In this document: positions 7,224-15,856 of the stretch, piece after piece | How positions within the stretch are numbered: the first letter of the stretch is position 1 | How the letters are laid out: each line of letters opens with the position of its first letter | Assembly: GCA_900764225.1 (NCBI GenBank) | Contig: CAAFNG010000292.1 | Location: 1-19,718, forward strand | Direction of reading: 5' to 3' | DNA from: Lachnospiraceae bacterium | Lineage (GTDB): Bacteria; Bacillota; Clostridia; Lachnospirales; Lachnospiraceae | Length of the DNA stretch: 19,718 nt | Notes under the pieces: model-generated | What the model saw: only the letters and a program-made list of their open reading frames with translations | Told to the model about the DNA's origin: nothing | Database searches by the model: none | Position numbers and translations under genes: made by a program

Positions 7224-7520
7224 TTGGGGAAACAGCGATTGGAAGAGAAGAGGTCCACAGTACTTCACAGGCTGATACTGGAAAGGCAGAAGGGCGGAAC
7301 TGTTACAGGGATCCGTGAGGTAATCTCCTTTGATGAAAAAGAAATATTGCTGTATACAGAAGAAGGAAAGCTGTCGATAAAGGGCGGAGAGCTTCATATG
7401 AAGCAACTTGACCTGAAAAACGGAGAGATGAGTTTTGAGGGCAGGATCGACAGCCTGAACTATCTGGGCAGAAAAAAAGACAGAAAAGAAGAACCCTTTT
7501 TAAAAAGGCTGCTGCGTTAG
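7224..7520 (+). CDS. yabP: Spore protein YabP
   Basis: Sporulation protein of the YabP/YqfC family, made in the mother cell; B. subtilis mutants in the yabP operon are affected in spore formation, and the exact role is unknown. The 98-residue frame contains the family core: LERQKGGTVTGIREVISFD (19-37), then LLYTEEGKLSIKGGELHM and LKNGEMSFEGRIDSLNY. The C-terminus is short and basic. The start is uncertain: TTG at 7224 has only a weak AGAG-like ribosome binding site, and a second in-frame TTG at 7239 is possible; the out-of-frame ATG at 7220 does not fit. A sigma-E-like promoter precedes it. In Bacillus and many Clostridia yabQ follows directly; here it does not. Confidence 0.85.
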   Translation: MGKQRLEEKRSTVLHRLILERQKGGTVTGIREVISFDEKEILLYTEEGKLSIKGGELHMKQLDLKNGEMSFEGRIDSLNYLGRKKDRKEEPFLKRLLR

Positions 7521-7541
7521 ACAAAAAAGCCGGCAAACTGG

Positions 7542-7570
7542 TTGATATTTTTTGGAATAAGATGTAAAAT
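7542..7570 (+). promoter_or_regulatory. Vegetative (sigma-A) promoter of divIC
   Basis: TTGATA (7542-7547), a 17-base spacer, then TAAAAT (7565-7570); each hexamer matches consensus at 5 of 6 positions. It lies in the 110-base gap after yabP and would make divIC expression independent of sporulation. The divIC ribosome binding site AAGGAG is at 7617-7622. Confidence 0.65.
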
Positions 7571-7630
7571 CTGGATGTATAAGCTCGTAAAAAAGAAACA
7601 GTTTGAAGCAGTAAAAAAGGAGCGGACAGA

Positions 7631-7945
7631 TTGAAGAAACCAGGGAAGGGAAAAGGAAAGAAAAAAATCGGATACAACTATCTTGGCATGATCGGAATCA
7701 CAACCATCGCGTTGATCCTTTTGGGTGGTCTTATGGTACAGAGTAAGGCACTTGAGAGGCGTCTGGATTATTATGATTCCAAGGCTGCTGCGCTTGAGAC
7801 ATCCATAGAGAATGAGAAGGAACGCACCAAGGATATCGATGCTCAGAAAGAATATATGAAAACAGATGAATATGTGGAGGAAGCGGCACGTGAGAAGCTT
7901 GGTCTCGTAAAAGATAACGAGATTGTATTTCAGGAAGAAAAATAG
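7631..7945 (+). CDS. divIC: Septum formation initiator DivIC/FtsB
   Basis: Small bitopic membrane protein of the divisome, which pairs with FtsL and works with DivIB/FtsQ at the division septum. The 104-residue chain has a basic cytoplasmic N-terminus (KKPGKGKGKKK), one membrane helix at about 17-36, then a coiled-coil-like stretch (LERRLDYYDSKAAALETSIENEKER) on the outside, and the family tail EEAAREKLGLVKDNEIVF (88-105 region). The start is TTG at 7631, preceded by AAGGAG at 7617-7622. It has its own sigma-A promoter. A weak hairpin with T-run (7945-7979) follows, and the next gene has a separate promoter. The position between yabP and spoIIE is the same as in Bacillus. Confidence 0.92.
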   Translation: MKKPGKGKGKKKIGYNYLGMIGITTIALILLGGLMVQSKALERRLDYYDSKAAALETSIENEKERTKDIDAQKEYMKTDEYVEEAAREKLGLVKDNEIVFQEEK

Positions 7946-7979
7946 CCGAAAAAAGATATTTCCGGCGAAAAATTTTTTT
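7945..7979 (+). terminator. Weak candidate terminator after divIC
   Basis: GCCG (7945-7948) with CGGC (7963-7966), extended by an AAA/TTT pairing past a bulge, then GAAAAA and seven T (7973-7979). The stem is short and the T-run is displaced by six bases, so termination would be partial. Confidence 0.4.
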
Positions 7980-7995
7980 CAGGCTTTCGTGCAGC

Positions 7996-8029
7996 TTTGA
8001 CAGATATTTCAGAACACCTCCTTTATAAT
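7996..8029 (+). promoter_or_regulatory. Spo0A-type promoter of spoIIE with 21-base spacing
   Basis: Perfect TTGACA (7997-8002) and perfect TATAAT (8024-8029) are 21 bases apart, too far for ordinary sigma-A promoters. In B. subtilis the spoIIE and spoIIG promoters have this kind of long spacing and need Spo0A-P bound over the -35. TTTGACA (7996-8002) matches the reverse complement of the 0A box (TTCGACA) at 6 of 7 positions and overlaps the -35. CGGCGAA at 7963-7969 matches the forward box (TGTCGAA) at 5 of 7. Confidence 0.7.
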
Positions 8030-8065
8030 AGTCAGTCAGTGAAGATTATAAGGGGAGGGGAGAAT

Positions 8066-9559
8066 ATGCAGGAATGGATAATTGCCATGCTCGTAGTCAG
8101 CATACTGCTGATGCTTCGGGACATGGCAAAAACTGTCTTTTCGGGAAGAACACAGGAGAAAGAAGAACTGATACCGCCCGGTGAGAGCCATCCCCAGAAG
8201 GAAAAGGTGGAACGGTATGCAGAGTCATTTCGTAAGCTTGCAGATACTTTTTACGGGATGCCCTACCGGAAAGAATTTTTAAGCAGCGGCCAGCTGAACC
8301 GTATTGTTTCCGATACCAGTTCCGCAGTGTGTTCCAGGTGTTATCAGAGAGAAATCTGCTGGGGAGAACGTGCAGGAGAGACCCTTCGCTTAAGTGAAAA
8401 TATGATCCGGACCATGGAGGAGGGCGATGAGGAGGCTGTTCGTCAGGTACGAAGCGAATGGATGGGTGCCTGTGGACGTTCGGCACAGTATTTTCAGGTG
8501 CTGGGAGAGGAATTCCGGGAAGAACGCCAGAATCTTGTCTGGGACAACCGCATGATCGAGAATCGTCTGGCTGTTGCACAGCAGCTTACGGAGATATCCA
8601 GGATCATGGATCATATGGCAGAGGAACTGTATGATATCATGCCTGCAGATCCCCGGTTTCGGGAAGATTTAAGAAAAGCTTTCAGGAAGAAACACATTGT
8701 CATAAAGCATGTCTGGGTGATGGACAGGATCGAGGGAAGACGACAGGTTTTTCTGAACTTACGGGCCCGCAGCGGCCAGTGCGTTTCCATGGTTGAAATC
8801 TCACAGATCTTATCCAGAATCTGTGGCTGTCCCATGACTCCGGAGCAGGGCAGCAGGAGTACAGTCAACGGGGATTTTCATACCGTACATTTTGTGGAGG
8901 ATGTAAGCTATCAGATGCTCTATGGAGTGGCCAGGCTTACAAGGGAACAGGAAAAGGTTTCCGGGGATAATTATATCTGCCGCCAGGAAGAGGATGGCAG
9001 GTTTTTCCTCTGCCTTTCTGATGGAATGGGCTCCGGCATGGAGGCTTTTAAGGAAAGTGAAATCGTGGTAGAGCTTCTGGAACAGTTTATGGAATCCGGG
9101 CTTTCCCAGGAAACAGCAGCAAGAATGGTGAATTCCGCGCTGATCCTGAAAGGCAGGGAAGGAATGTTTTCCACGGTGGATATCTGTGCGGTGGATCTTT
9201 ACACAGGAATCTGCAATTTTCTGAAGGCAGGTGCATCTGCTACTTTTATCAAACGGGATCACTGGGTAGAATCCATTGCTTCAGAGAGCCTGGCAGCCGG
9301 GCTGGTGCAGCAGCTGGATTTTGACACGGCCTCCAGAAAGCTTTATCATGGAGATTATCTGATCATGATGACAGACGGGGTTCTGGATGCGCTTCCTGTC
9401 GAACGGGAGGAGGAAACCATGAAGGAGATCATCATGGACATCCGGGAAAAAGAGCCGAAAGAGATCGGAAGAGGAATTCTGGAGAGGGTTCTTGGATACA
9501 GCGATTACCGGGCACGTGATGATATGACAGTTGTGGTAGCAGGCTTGTGGAAAAAATAA
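8066..9559 (+). CDS. spoIIE: Stage II sporulation protein E, short form with one membrane segment
   Basis: PP2C-type phosphatase that dephosphorylates SpoIIAA at the asymmetric septum and so releases sigma-F in the forespore. It has 497 residues from ATG 8066, set by GGGGAGGGG (8052-8060). A single hydrophobic segment is at 4-18; B. subtilis SpoIIE has about 830 residues and ten membrane helices. A central region resembling the SpoIIE regulatory/FtsZ-interaction domain follows, with the family Cys cluster C89xxC92...C98W99. The phosphatase domain begins near 300: GDN (300-302), SDGMGSG with metal-binding Asp319, MTDGVLDA with Asp437, and DDMTVVV with Asp485/486. All catalytic metal ligands seem intact. 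It has its own Spo0A-like promoter and is 21 bases from tilS. Confidence 0.93.
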   Translation: MQEWIIAMLVVSILLMLRDMAKTVFSGRTQEKEELIPPGESHPQKEKVERYAESFRKLADTFYGMPYRKEFLSSGQLNRIVSDTSSAVCSRCYQREICWGERAGETLRLSENMIRTMEEGDEEAVRQVRSEWMGACGRSAQYFQVLGEEFREERQNLVWDNRMIENRLAVAQQLTEISRIMDHMAEELYDIMPADPRFREDLRKAFRKKHIVIKHVWVMDRIEGRRQVFLNLRARSGQCVSMVEISQILSRICGCPMTPEQGSRSTVNGDFHTVHFVEDVSYQMLYGVARLTREQEKVSGDNYICRQEEDGRFFLCLSDGMGSGMEAFKESEIVVELLEQFMESGLSQETAARMVNSALILKGREGMFSTVDICAVDLYTGICNFLKAGASATFIKRDHWVESIASESLAAGLVQQLDFDTASRKLYHGDYLIMMTDGVLDALPVEREEETMKEIIMDIREKEPKEIGRGILERVLGYSDYRARDDMTVVVAGLWKK

Positions 9560-9580
9560 GAGTTTTGTACAGGAGAAAAA

Positions 9581-11014
9581 ATGCTTGAACGTGTAAAAAA
9601 ATATATCAGGGAAAATCATATGTTGAAGACAGGAGATCTGGTCGCAGCAGGGGTATCCGGCGGTGCGGACTCCATTGCCATGCTGCATATCCTGAAACAG
9701 CTTCAGACGGAATTTGGCTTTTTACTGGAGGCAGTCCATGTTCATCATGGAATCCGCGGAGAAGAGGCCGACAGGGATGAAAAACTTGTCCGGAATATTT
9801 GCAGGGAATGGGAGATTCCTTTTCGGAGTTATCATTATCCGGTTCCGGAGCTCTCGAAGAAGTGGAAGCTTGGCGAGGAAGAAACAGGAAGGCTTGTTCG
9901 GAAAGAAGCTTTTTTCAGGGAAAGAGAACGGCTGGGATTTCCGGAGCAAAGCTCTGACGGGGAACCTCAGTTTCTTGTGGCACTGGCCCATAACCGCAAC
10001 GATCTGGCAGAAACCATGCTGCATCATCTGGCGCGTGGAACCGGCATCCGGGGACTTGCGGGAATCCGCCCATGCAGTGGAAAAATCATCCGTCCGGTTT
10101 TATGTTTAGAAAGACGGGAAATTGTCAATTATCTGAAAGAAAGGAAAATTTCATACATTACGGACAGCACCAATCTTTCGGATGAATATACCAGGAACCG
10201 GATTCGTCATCATGTTCTGCCTGTCATGGAAAAAGAGATCAACTCCGGTGCTGTGGAGCATATGGCGGAGACAGCCAGGGTTCTTGCAGAGGCAGAGGAA
10301 TATCTCTGTAAAAAAGGCTGCGAGCTTCTGGAGCACTGTACACAGAAAAAAGGATATCTTCTGGTGGAGAGTTTTTTCAGGGAAGCGCATATCATTCAGG
10401 AATATGCGGTGCTGGAAGCCTTTGGGCGTCTGGCAGGGAAAAGAAAGGATTTTACCGCCCTTCATGTGGAACAGGTGCTTTCTCTTCGTGAAAAAACTAC
10501 CGGACGTTATATACAGCTACCCAGGGAACTAAGAGCTGTCCGCGTTTATGAAGGTGTCCGCCTGGAACGGACAGATAACGAAAGCGTCAGAAGAATCGAT
10601 GAGACTGCACCGGAAACCCTGGCGGAACTTTCGTGGGAGATTCCGGTTCCGGGAACTCTGGAATGCCCGTTCGGTATTTTTGAAGCAAAAATTTTTCCCT
10701 ATAAGAACCAGAAGATTGAAGAAAAAAAGTGTACGAAATGGTTCGATTATGATAAAATAAAAACTGGTCCATGCGTTCGCACCAGAAGACAGGGAGATTT
10801 TCTTGTTGTGAACCGTGAAGGCGGCAGGAAGAAGCTGAACAGGATCTTTATTGACGAGAAGATCCCGGCAGAGTTAAGAGATCAGATTCCTGTTATCGCG
10901 GTCGGCAAAGAGATCCTCTGGATCCCGGGAGGACGGATGAACGAACAGTATAAGATCGCTTCCACTACAGGGAGAGTGTTGGAATTATATTACCAAGGAG
11001 GAGTTTTAACATGA
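9581..11014 (+). CDS. tilS: tRNA(Ile)-lysidine synthetase
   Basis: Converts C34 of the CAU-anticodon tRNA-Ile into lysidine with ATP and lysine, so that it reads AUA; essential in most bacteria. The 477-residue protein has the PP-loop SGGADS (26-31), HVHHGIRGEEADRDE (about 53-67) and a second ATP/tRNA-contact region AHNRNDLAETMLHHLARGTG. TilS-specific central and C-terminal domains follow, the latter with RTRRQGDF and the KLNRIFIDEKIP motif. Length equals the B. subtilis protein. AGGAGA precedes the ATG. The stop overlaps the hpt start as ATGA (11011-11014), so translation is coupled, as in the conserved tilS-hpt-ftsH cluster. No separate promoter was seen; transcription probably comes from spoIIE or from within it. 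Confidence 0.95.
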   Translation: MLERVKKYIRENHMLKTGDLVAAGVSGGADSIAMLHILKQLQTEFGFLLEAVHVHHGIRGEEADRDEKLVRNICREWEIPFRSYHYPVPELSKKWKLGEEETGRLVRKEAFFRERERLGFPEQSSDGEPQFLVALAHNRNDLAETMLHHLARGTGIRGLAGIRPCSGKIIRPVLCLERREIVNYLKERKISYITDSTNLSDEYTRNRIRHHVLPVMEKEINSGAVEHMAETARVLAEAEEYLCKKGCELLEHCTQKKGYLLVESFFREAHIIQEYAVLEAFGRLAGKRKDFTALHVEQVLSLREKTTGRYIQLPRELRAVRVYEGVRLERTDNESVRRIDETAPETLAELSWEIPVPGTLECPFGIFEAKIFPYKNQKIEEKKCTKWFDYDKIKTGPCVRTRRQGDFLVVNREGGRKKLNRIFIDEKIPAELRDQIPVIAVGKEILWIPGGRMNEQYKIASTTGRVLELYYQGGVLT

Positions 11015-11538
11015 GCGAAAAAATCAGAGTTTTACTCAGCGAAGAGAAGGTAAATGCCCGTATTCAGGAAGTTGCAGACATGATCAACAAGGATTATGAA
11101 GGCAAAGATGTGCATATGATCTGCGTTCTTAAGGGTGGCGTTTTCTTTATGTGCGAGCTTGCCAAGAGGATCACTCGTCCGGTAACTCTGGATTTCATGT
11201 CTGTATCCAGCTATGGCGATGATACGAAATCAAGTGGCGTCGTAAAGATCGTCAAGGATCTTGATCAGCCGCTGGAAGGTAAGGATGTTCTGATCGTGGA
11301 GGATATCATTGATTCCGGAAGAACCTTAAGCTATCTTCTTCGTATCCTGAATGGCAGACATCCGGCCAGCATCAAGCTCTGTACACTTCTTGACAAACCG
11401 GAGAGACGTGTGACAGATGTAGAGGTAGATTACTGCTGCTTCAATATTCCGGATGAGTTCGTGGTAGGATATGGTCTGGATTATGCCCAGAAATACAGAA
11501 ACCTTCCTTACATCGGAGTAGTGGAGCTTCAGGACTGA
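11011..11538 (+). CDS. hpt: Hypoxanthine(-guanine) phosphoribosyltransferase
   Basis: Purine salvage: joins hypoxanthine or guanine to PRPP, giving IMP or GMP. The 175-residue length is typical. The PRPP-binding motif [14 protein letters not shown] lies at about 93-106, and the flexible-loop region [13 protein letters not shown] is at about 65-77. A hydrophobic strand [12 protein letters not shown] near 36-47 contributes to the core. AAGGAGGA (10995-11002), inside tilS, is the ribosome binding site, and the start overlaps the tilS stop. In B. subtilis, HprT with TilS controls ftsH expression and the three genes are always together; here ftsH also follows after 16 bases. HPRT is known to bind ppGpp in Firmicutes. 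Confidence 0.97.
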   Translation: MSEKIRVLLSEEKVNARIQEVADMINKDYEGKDVHMICVLKGGVFFMCELAKRITRPVTLDFMSVSSYGDDTKSSGVVKIVKDLDQPLEGKDVLIVEDIIDSGRTLSYLLRILNGRHPASIKLCTLLDKPERRVTDVEVDYCCFNIPDEFVVGYGLDYAQKYRNLPYIGVVELQD

Positions 11539-11554
11539 AAGGAGAATTAACCAA

Positions 11555-13402
11555 GTGAGCAAGCATTCAGGTAAGATAGGCCTGTACCTGCTGCTTATTG
11601 TGGCGCTGATCGCAGGATATCTGTATCTTAATGACCAGGTATCTACCCAGGGAAGCTACACAATGGGACAGCTGGAGAAGGCCCTGGAAGAAGACAAGGT
11701 AACGGATGCTGTGATCCATCAGAACAGAGAAGTGCCCACCGGTTATGTAACAGCAGACATTGTTTCAGATGGTCAGAGAATCGTCTACGTAACCGACGTA
11801 AAAGAGGCAGAGGAGCTTCTTGAGAAGTATGATATCGATCCGACGATCCGCAATGTGCCAAGAGACAGCTCTATGATCGGAACAGTGCTTCCAATCGTAC
11901 TGACAGGTGCGATTTTTATCTTTTTCTTCATGATGATGAACCGTCAGATGTCCGGAGGCGGCGGAAGCAATGCGAAGATGATGAACTTCGGCAAGAGCAG
12001 AGCCAGAATGTCCTCCCCGGATGACAAGAAAGTAACATTTAAAGATGTTGCAGGTCTCCAGGAGGAAAAAGAGGATCTTGAGGAGGTTGTTGACTTTCTG
12101 AAATCTCCTCAGAAGTACACCAAGGTCGGTGCCCGTATCCCGAAAGGAGTTATTCTTGTAGGCCCTCCTGGAACCGGTAAGACACTTCTTGCAAAAGCAG
12201 TTGCAGGAGAAGCTGGTGTACCGTTTTTCTCCATTTCCGGATCGGATTTTGTGGAGATGTTTGTAGGTGTAGGTGCATCCCGTGTGCGTGACCTTTTTGA
12301 AGAAGGTAAGCGCCATGCACCGTGTATCATTTTTATTGATGAGATCGATGCAGTTGCCCGCCAGAGAGGTACCGGTATGGGCGGCGGCCACGATGAGAGA
12401 GAACAGACGTTGAACCAGCTTCTGGTTGAGATGGATGGTTTCGGCGTTAATGAAGGAATCATCGTAATGGCAGCTACCAACCGTGTGGATATTCTGGATC
12501 CGGCGATTCTTCGTCCGGGAAGATTTGACCGTAAGGTTGGTGTAGGGCGCCCGGATGTCAAGGGAAGAGAAGAGATCCTTATGGTCCATGCCAAGGATAA
12601 GCCGCTGGGAGATGATGTGGATCTTAAACAGATCGCTCAGACAACAGCCGGATTTACAGGTGCAGATCTGGAAAACCTTCTCAATGAGGCTGCCATTGAC
12701 GCAGCAAGAGAGGGTCGCCCGTATATCATGCAGAAGGATATCAAGGCAGCATTTATCAAGGTAGGAATCGGAGCAGAGAAGAAGAGCAAGGTGATCTCCG
12801 ACAAAGAGAAGAAGATCACCGCTTACCATGAGGCAGGACATGCGATTCTTTTCCATGTTCTTCCATATATGGATCCGGTTTATACCATTTCTATTATTCC
12901 GACAGGTATGGGAGCAGCAGGTTATACCATGCCGCTGCCGGATAACGATGAGATGTTTAACACACGAAATAAGATGCTGGAGGATATCACCACACTTCTT
13001 GGCGGTCGTGTGGCAGAGGAGATCATCTTCGGAGACATTACAACAGGTGCTTCCAATGATATCAAGCGCGCCACAGAGACAGCCCGTTCCATGGTAATGA
13101 AGTACGGTATGTCCGATAAGATCGGTCTGATCGCCTACGGAAATGACGACGATGAGGTATTTATCGGCCGTGACCTGGCACATACAAGAGGCTACAGCGA
13201 AGAAGTAGCCAGGGAGATCGATGCTGAGATCTCAAGGATCATCAACGAGTGCCACGAAAAAGCTACCAGCATTATAAGGGAACATATGGACGTTCTTCAC
13301 GGCTGTGCAGCTCTTCTTCTTGAGAAGGAAAAAGTACATCGCGAAGAGTTTGAAGCACTTTTTACAGCAGAAAAAACAGAGGTTGCAGAAACAAACGAAT
13401 AA
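11555..13402 (+). CDS. ftsH: ATP-dependent zinc metalloprotease FtsH
   Basis: Membrane-anchored hexameric AAA+ protease that degrades misfolded membrane proteins and regulators; needed for sporulation in B. subtilis. The 615-residue protein has membrane helix 1 (about 8-25), a short external domain (26-105), helix 2 (109-128), a Gly-rich linker, the AAA+ module with Walker A GPPGTGKT (203-210), Walker B IIFIDEID (258-265), pore motif FVG (237-239) and second-region-of-homology RPGRFDR (320-326), and the zinc protease with HEAGH (425-429) and third ligand Asp502. All catalytic residues are intact. The start is GTG at 11555 with AAGGAG at 11539-11544. It is the last gene of the block; hairpins and a terminator follow in the next gap. 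Confidence 0.97.
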   Translation: MSKHSGKIGLYLLLIVALIAGYLYLNDQVSTQGSYTMGQLEKALEEDKVTDAVIHQNREVPTGYVTADIVSDGQRIVYVTDVKEAEELLEKYDIDPTIRNVPRDSSMIGTVLPIVLTGAIFIFFFMMMNRQMSGGGGSNAKMMNFGKSRARMSSPDDKKVTFKDVAGLQEEKEDLEEVVDFLKSPQKYTKVGARIPKGVILVGPPGTGKTLLAKAVAGEAGVPFFSISGSDFVEMFVGVGASRVRDLFEEGKRHAPCIIFIDEIDAVARQRGTGMGGGHDEREQTLNQLLVEMDGFGVNEGIIVMAATNRVDILDPAILRPGRFDRKVGVGRPDVKGREEILMVHAKDKPLGDDVDLKQIAQTTAGFTGADLENLLNEAAIDAAREGRPYIMQKDIKAAFIKVGIGAEKKSKVISDKEKKITAYHEAGHAILFHVLPYMDPVYTISIIPTGMGAAGYTMPLPDNDEMFNTRNKMLEDITTLLGGRVAEEIIFGDITTGASNDIKRATETARSMVMKYGMSDKIGLIAYGNDDDEVFIGRDLAHTRGYSEEVAREIDAEISRIINECHEKATSIIREHMDVLHGCAALLLEKEKVHREEFEALFTAEKTEVAETNE

Positions 13403-13403
13403 A

Positions 13404-13444
13404 GTGCACAAAAAACAATATCAATTTTTGTGAACTTTGTGCAC
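13404..13444 (+). repeat. Inverted repeat with competing arms after ftsH
   Basis: GTGCACAAA (13404-13412) pairs with TTTGTGCAC (13436-13444). Part of the same left arm, CACAAAAA (13407-13414), can instead pair with TTTTTGTG (13425-13432). The two hairpins exclude each other. Only a short T-run (ACTTTTG) follows, so it could be a weak terminator or a 3' protective structure. Confidence 0.6.
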
Positions 13445-13540
13445 ACTTTTGGGTGGACGCATGGTACTATATATACCGTAAAAACCCCCCAATACATTAT
13501 ATAGTTTTTGCTACACCCCATAAGAAGAAATACCTTCTCC

Positions 13541-13571
13541 AAAAAAGGCAGCCTAACCAGCTGCCTTTTTT
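13541..13571 (+). terminator. Intrinsic terminator of the ftsH unit
   Basis: AAAAAGGCAGC (13542-13552) pairs with GCTGCCTTTTT (13560-13570) around a 7-base loop. A-run before and T-run after suggest that it can work in both directions. Confidence 0.9.
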
Positions 13572-13610
13572 ACTGCGTAAAAATAAACTGAGATAACTGG
13601 CAGGGAATAC

Positions 13611-13639
13611 TTGCAGGATGGAAAAAATTACGATAATAT
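13611..13639 (+). promoter_or_regulatory. Candidate promoter of the GH13 gene
   Basis: TTGCAG (13611-13616), exactly 17 bases, then TAATAT (13634-13639). The hexamers are moderate matches, but spacing and position behind a terminator are right. No clear CcpA-type site was recognised. Confidence 0.45.
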
Positions 13640-13710
13640 ACTTAATATGAGTGCTAAAAACAGAGCGAGGGAAATAGAATGTTACATGAAAGCATGGAGA
13701 CCGCAAAAAA

Positions 13711-15795
13711 ATGCAGTATATACTCAATATGAGTCCTGTATTAAATAAAGACGCAATGTTCAGCGACGGAACCGAATATTACCGGACACCGACAGAGCCT
13801 AAGACCGGTGATACAGTTACGATCCGTTTCCGGACGCAGCGCAACAATGTGGATAGTGTCTGCCTTGTACATGACGGAGAATATCTGGAAATGAAACGGG
13901 AGAAGACATCAGGAAGCTTTGATTACTATACTGCACAGGTTATAATGGGGAAAGATATCCTGCGATATTATTTTGAGATTCATTCAGGCCTTGTTACCTG
14001 TTATTATGATACCAATGGCGTCAGCACCTGGCATGAGGAGCGAACGGAGTTTGAGATCTATCCGGACTATCATGTACCGGAGTGGCTGAAAGGTGCTGTC
14101 ATGTACCAGATCTATGTAGATCGTTTTTATAACGGAGATCCGTCCAATGATGTGGAGACAGGAGAATATTCCTACATTGGCGATATTTCCGTGAAGGTGG
14201 ATGACTGGGGGAAGATTCCGGCAGTCATGGGCGTGAGAGAGTTTTACGGTGGAGACCTTAAGGGTGTGATGGATAAGCTGGATTACCTGCAGCAGCTGGG
14301 AGTGGACGTGATCTATCTGAATCCGGTTTTTGTATCACCAAGTAATCATAAATACGACTGTCAGGATTATGATCATATTGATCCGCATATTGGCAGGATC
14401 GTGGAGGACTGTGACGGGCTTTTAAGTCCCGGAGACAGGGATAATACACATGCGGCCAAGTATATCCGCCGTGTGACAGATAAGAAGAATCTGGAGGCCA
14501 GTAACGCTCTGTTCCGGGAGCTTGTGGAGGAGATCCACAGAAGAGGCATGAAGGTGATCCTGGATGGTGTATTTAACCACTGTGGTTCCTTTAATAAATG
14601 GATGGACAGAGAGCGTATCTATGAGAACCAGGAGGGATACGAGAAGGGCGCTTACGTTTCTGCGGACAGCCCCTACCGTTCATTTTTTTGCTTCCAGGAT
14701 GAAAACCGGTGGCCGTGCAATCCCTCTTATGAAGGATGGTGGACGCATGATACGCTTCCGAAGCTGAACTACGAAGGCTCCGAGGAGCTTTGCCAGACGA
14801 TCCTTAACGTAGGAAAGAAATGGGTCTCTCCGCCTTATAATGTAGATGGCTGGAGACTGGATGTGGCGGCAGATCTTGGACACAGCAATGAGTTTAATCA
14901 TAACTTCTGGAAAAAATTCCGCAAAGTTGTGAAGGAGGCGAATCCGGAGGCAGTAATCCTGGCCGAGCATTACGGGAATCCGGAGAGCTGGCTTCTTGGC
15001 GACGAGTGGGATACTGTGATGAACTATGATGCTTTTATGGAGCCTGTGACCTGGTTTCTCACAGGAATGGAGAAGCACAGTGATGAGTACAGAAGTGATC
15101 TCTACGGAAACAGTGATGCCTTTATTTCGGCAATGAAGCACCATATGCGTTCTCTTCATATGGGCGCACTTTATGGGGCTATGAATGAGCTTTCCAACCA
15201 CGACCACTCCCGGTTTCTTACCAGAACCAATCACAGAGTTGGACGAATTTCCTATGCAGGAGCGGAGGCTGCATCTGCCAATATTAATCCTGCGATCATG
15301 AGAGAGGCTGTTGCGATCCAGATGACATGGCCGGGGGCCCCGACTGTATATTATGGGGATGAAGCCGGTGTGTGCGGTTTTACGGATCCGGATAACAGAA
15401 GAACCTATCCCTGGGGAAAAGAAGATCAGGCGATGCTGGATTTTCACAAGAGAATGATCTGCATACACAAGGCATATCCGCTTCTTGCCAGAGGCTCGCT
15501 GGAGTTTCTGTGGAATGATTATCAGGGCTTAAGCTATGGCCGGTTTTCGGACGATGAACAGATCATTGTGATCATCAACAACCAGGAATATGAGAGAGAT
15601 GTGAGGGTGACAGCCTGGAAAACAGGCATAAGCCGGAAGGAAGAAACTGCTTTTCAGAGAATTATGCTTTCCTCGAAAGATGGTTATACAGAGGATGCAC
15701 AAGAATATATAGCGGACGCGGGAATTCTTCAGATAAGAATGCCTGCATTTGGCGTGATGATACTCCATCATGGAGCAAGAAATAAATACAAATAA
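13711..15795 (+). CDS. GH13 alpha-glucan hydrolase (neopullulanase / cyclomaltodextrinase-like)
   Basis: Predicted to cleave alpha-1,4 (perhaps also alpha-1,6) links in maltodextrins, cyclodextrins or glycogen. The 694-residue protein has no signal peptide, so it should act in the cytoplasm on imported or stored glucans. An N-terminal beta domain (about 30-118) resembles the N domains of neopullulanases. The catalytic barrel starts near VMYQIYVDRFYNGD (130-143). The conserved regions are DGVFNH (285-290), GWRLD with nucleophile Asp384, LAEH with acid/base Glu419, and NHDHSR with His497-Asp498. The exact subfamily and substrate cannot be fixed by eye. The ATG at 13711 has only GGAG (13696-13699) upstream; a second ATG at 13729 overlaps the stop of a short upstream frame. 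The product would lose only six residues if it started there. Confidence 0.92.
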   Translation: MQYILNMSPVLNKDAMFSDGTEYYRTPTEPKTGDTVTIRFRTQRNNVDSVCLVHDGEYLEMKREKTSGSFDYYTAQVIMGKDILRYYFEIHSGLVTCYYDTNGVSTWHEERTEFEIYPDYHVPEWLKGAVMYQIYVDRFYNGDPSNDVETGEYSYIGDISVKVDDWGKIPAVMGVREFYGGDLKGVMDKLDYLQQLGVDVIYLNPVFVSPSNHKYDCQDYDHIDPHIGRIVEDCDGLLSPGDRDNTHAAKYIRRVTDKKNLEASNALFRELVEEIHRRGMKVILDGVFNHCGSFNKWMDRERIYENQEGYEKGAYVSADSPYRSFFCFQDENRWPCNPSYEGWWTHDTLPKLNYEGSEELCQTILNVGKKWVSPPYNVDGWRLDVAADLGHSNEFNHNFWKKFRKVVKEANPEAVILAEHYGNPESWLLGDEWDTVMNYDAFMEPVTWFLTGMEKHSDEYRSDLYGNSDAFISAMKHHMRSLHMGALYGAMNELSNHDHSRFLTRTNHRVGRISYAGAEAASANINPAIMREAVAIQMTWPGAPTVYYGDEAGVCGFTDPDNRRTYPWGKEDQAMLDFHKRMICIHKAYPLLARGSLEFLWNDYQGLSYGRFSDDEQIIVIINNQEYERDVRVTAWKTGISRKEETAFQRIMLSSKDGYTEDAQEYIADAGILQIRMPAFGVMILHHGARNKYK

Positions 15796-15856
15796 TGTAC
15801 TGGCGGGCTTTCCTGCGGAGAAAACGCAGAGAGGATGCCAGAAAGGAGAAAATACG

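Larger units (their letters stand above)
13403..13710 (+). other. Gene-free 308-base region after ftsH
   Basis: It contains an inverted repeat right behind the ftsH stop (13404-13444), an imperfect palindrome GGTACTATATATACC (13463-13478 area), a clear intrinsic terminator (13541-13571), a candidate promoter (13611-13639) and a 17-codon open frame (13679-13732). The stretch 13480-13540 is AT-rich with two C-runs and shows nothing I can name. Confidence 0.7.

Noticed and set aside
7997..8065. Upstream TTG start of spoIIE
   Set aside because: That TTG is part of the -35 hexamer; the ATG at 8066 has a strong ribosome binding site.
11765..13183. Antisense open frame (472 codons) over ftsH
   Set aside because: Shadow of ftsH, whose motifs are all intact.
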